From Clostridiales bacterium (lineage in GTDB: Bacteria > Bacillota > Clostridia > Christensenellales > DTU072), in the NCBI GenBank assembly GCA_012799455.1, contig JAAZLE010000052.1, positions 1 through 49,534 of the forward strand: 49,534 nt of DNA, in the 5' to 3' direction. A program made the position numbers and the translations under genes. A model generated the notes under the pieces. The model ran no database searches. It was not told the DNA's origin and worked only from the letters and a program-made list of their open reading frames with translations. Numbering within the stretch: position 1 is the stretch's first letter; each line of letters opens with the position of its first letter. Positions 48,247-49,534 of the stretch are shown here, in pieces.

Positions 48247-49281
48247 ATGACAATGAAAAAAAACACAATAGATTTGTTAATAGATACGACCAGGGATAAA
48301 TTAGTGCTAATTATATTGTATGGAGCCAAATACGATTTATTCATTAGTAAATCAAGAAGACGTCGTCATGCATCAATGGTTTTAACAGAGATAGATGCTT
48401 TGCTGCAAAAAAATGGCTTGAATAAAGATATGATTGAAACAATAGGCGTAGTAGTAGGCCCCGGATCGTTTACTGGTATAAGAATTGGAGTTTCGACTGC
48501 TAATGCGCTATCGTACGCATTGGGCGCAAAGGTGATAGAGATTAATTCATTAGAGGTAATTATTAAGCTGCGCGATAAAGGTGTTGCTATCATAGATTGC
48601 GGTAATGAAAATTATTATATATTGGAAAGAGATGGTGCGGATAATAATTGTTACTATATCGCGAGTAAAGAAGATATTTCTAAGTACAATCTCAAAGGTA
48701 TAGATGTTTATGGCGAAGAAATGTGGAGTGAAGAAGGGTTGATTGATGTTTTTTTAGAGAAAAAAAAGAATGGTTATTGTGTTCTAAAAGCTATACCTTT
48801 TTATATTAGGGAAACATCTGCGGACAGAGGGACGGAAAACAAATATAGCGTGAGAAAGGCTGAAAGCGATGATTTACAGCAAATTATAGACATAGAGTTA
48901 GAAAGTTTTAATAATCCATGGTTTAAGGAATCTATATCTAAATATATTATCCAATCTGGTTGTTTGGTGTTAGTTCATAAGGAAGTACAAGAAACAATCG
49001 TTGGGTATTTAATGTATCAAACGATATCTGAGGATGAAATAGAAATATTAAAAGTAGCTCTTAAGTCCGAGTTTAGAGGCGCAGGTCTTGGGAGGTTTTT
49101 ATTAGATGCGCTTAATGAAGAGGCTAGGGAAAGGAGATTAACAAACATTATCCTAGAGGTTGCTGCAAACAATATCCCCGCAATTAGATTATATGAAAAG
49201 AATAATTTTAAAAAGGAAGGGTTAAGAAAAAAATATTATAATAATAATATTGATGCGATTTTGTATAGAAGAGTGGTATAG
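48247..49281 (+). CDS. Fused TsaB - RimI-like (N-acetyltransferase) protein
   Basis: N-terminal TsaB (LLIDTTRDKLVLI, VVVGPGSFTGIRIGVSTANALSYALGAKV); C-terminal GNAT/RimI (FNNPWFKESI, LKSEFRGAGLGRFLLDALNEEARE, LEVAANNIPAIRLYEKNNFKKEGLRKKYY). The ORF opens with TTG at 48229; ATG at 48247 or 48253 is likelier. Confidence 0.9.
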   Translation: MTMKKNTIDLLIDTTRDKLVLIILYGAKYDLFISKSRRRRHASMVLTEIDALLQKNGLNKDMIETIGVVVGPGSFTGIRIGVSTANALSYALGAKVIEINSLEVIIKLRDKGVAIIDCGNENYYILERDGADNNCYYIASKEDISKYNLKGIDVYGEEMWSEEGLIDVFLEKKKNGYCVLKAIPFYIRETSADRGTENKYSVRKAESDDLQQIIDIELESFNNPWFKESISKYIIQSGCLVLVHKEVQETIVGYLMYQTISEDEIEILKVALKSEFRGAGLGRFLLDALNEEARERRLTNIILEVAANNIPAIRLYEKNNFKKEGLRKKYYNNNIDAILYRRVV

Positions 49282-49534
49282 TTATTTTGTTTGTTTAGCC
49301 TGCAATCCCGTCTGGTTGTAAAGTCTCGCAAAACCAAAGTATTTTCATCAAATTGTTCCAAAAAATAAACTAAATAAGAACTATATTTAACGTCATTTTC
49401 TTGCTTTTTAACTTTTATTTTATAAATATTGCGAAAAACATACTGGAGTGGTATAAAACTCTCAAAGTTGTGAGTGTGTCACGTAATTTACTTAAGTCTT
49501 TTATTGATTTTTTTTAATCTTTTTGTTAGTATTA

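Noticed and set aside
49282-49534. Possible feature in the terminal 250 bp
   Set aside because: AT-rich, no ORF, tRNA or convincing hairpin recognised; too close to the window edge to judge.

Overview
This is an AT-rich, Firmicutes/Clostridia-like chromosomal window. It contains four tRNAs, several hairpin terminators and about 26 credible CDSs. Housekeeping blocks: purC-dtd, uraA-upp, a YitT protein with a SecB-like protein and a YfcE-like phosphodiesterase, GTP-dependent PEPCK, a LysA-like decarboxylase, groES-groEL with a CIRCE operator, dCMP deaminase, and a terminal run of RluA-family synthase / nth / obg / nadD-yqeK fusion / rsfS / RibU-like / tsaE / tsaB-rimI fusion. Between them sits a cell-surface region of roughly 25 kb (about 11.3-36.7 kb). 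It holds a 2253-aa GLUG/MBG-type protein followed with no gap by a 948-aa lipoprotein (InlB-type repeat plus BspA-like LRR), then, after groESL and dCMP deaminase, a roughly 3630-aa MBG-repeat giant whose end overlaps an orphan 560-aa bitopic protein. Both giants have an N-terminal hydrophobic signal/anchor and a C-terminal TM with a basic tail, with no LPXTG motif seen. These two 'giant + immediately adjacent membrane-anchored partner' modules are the best candidate for an undescribed system; their function is unknown. Other points worth checking: a SecB-family protein outside its usual setting, a MalT/SARP-like regulator with a degenerate ATPase motif, two domain fusions, a LemA lacking its usual TM helix, a structured uraA-upp spacer, and promoter evidence that two ORF starts need moving. 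All calls come from reading sequence and translations by eye; no database search or folding was run.
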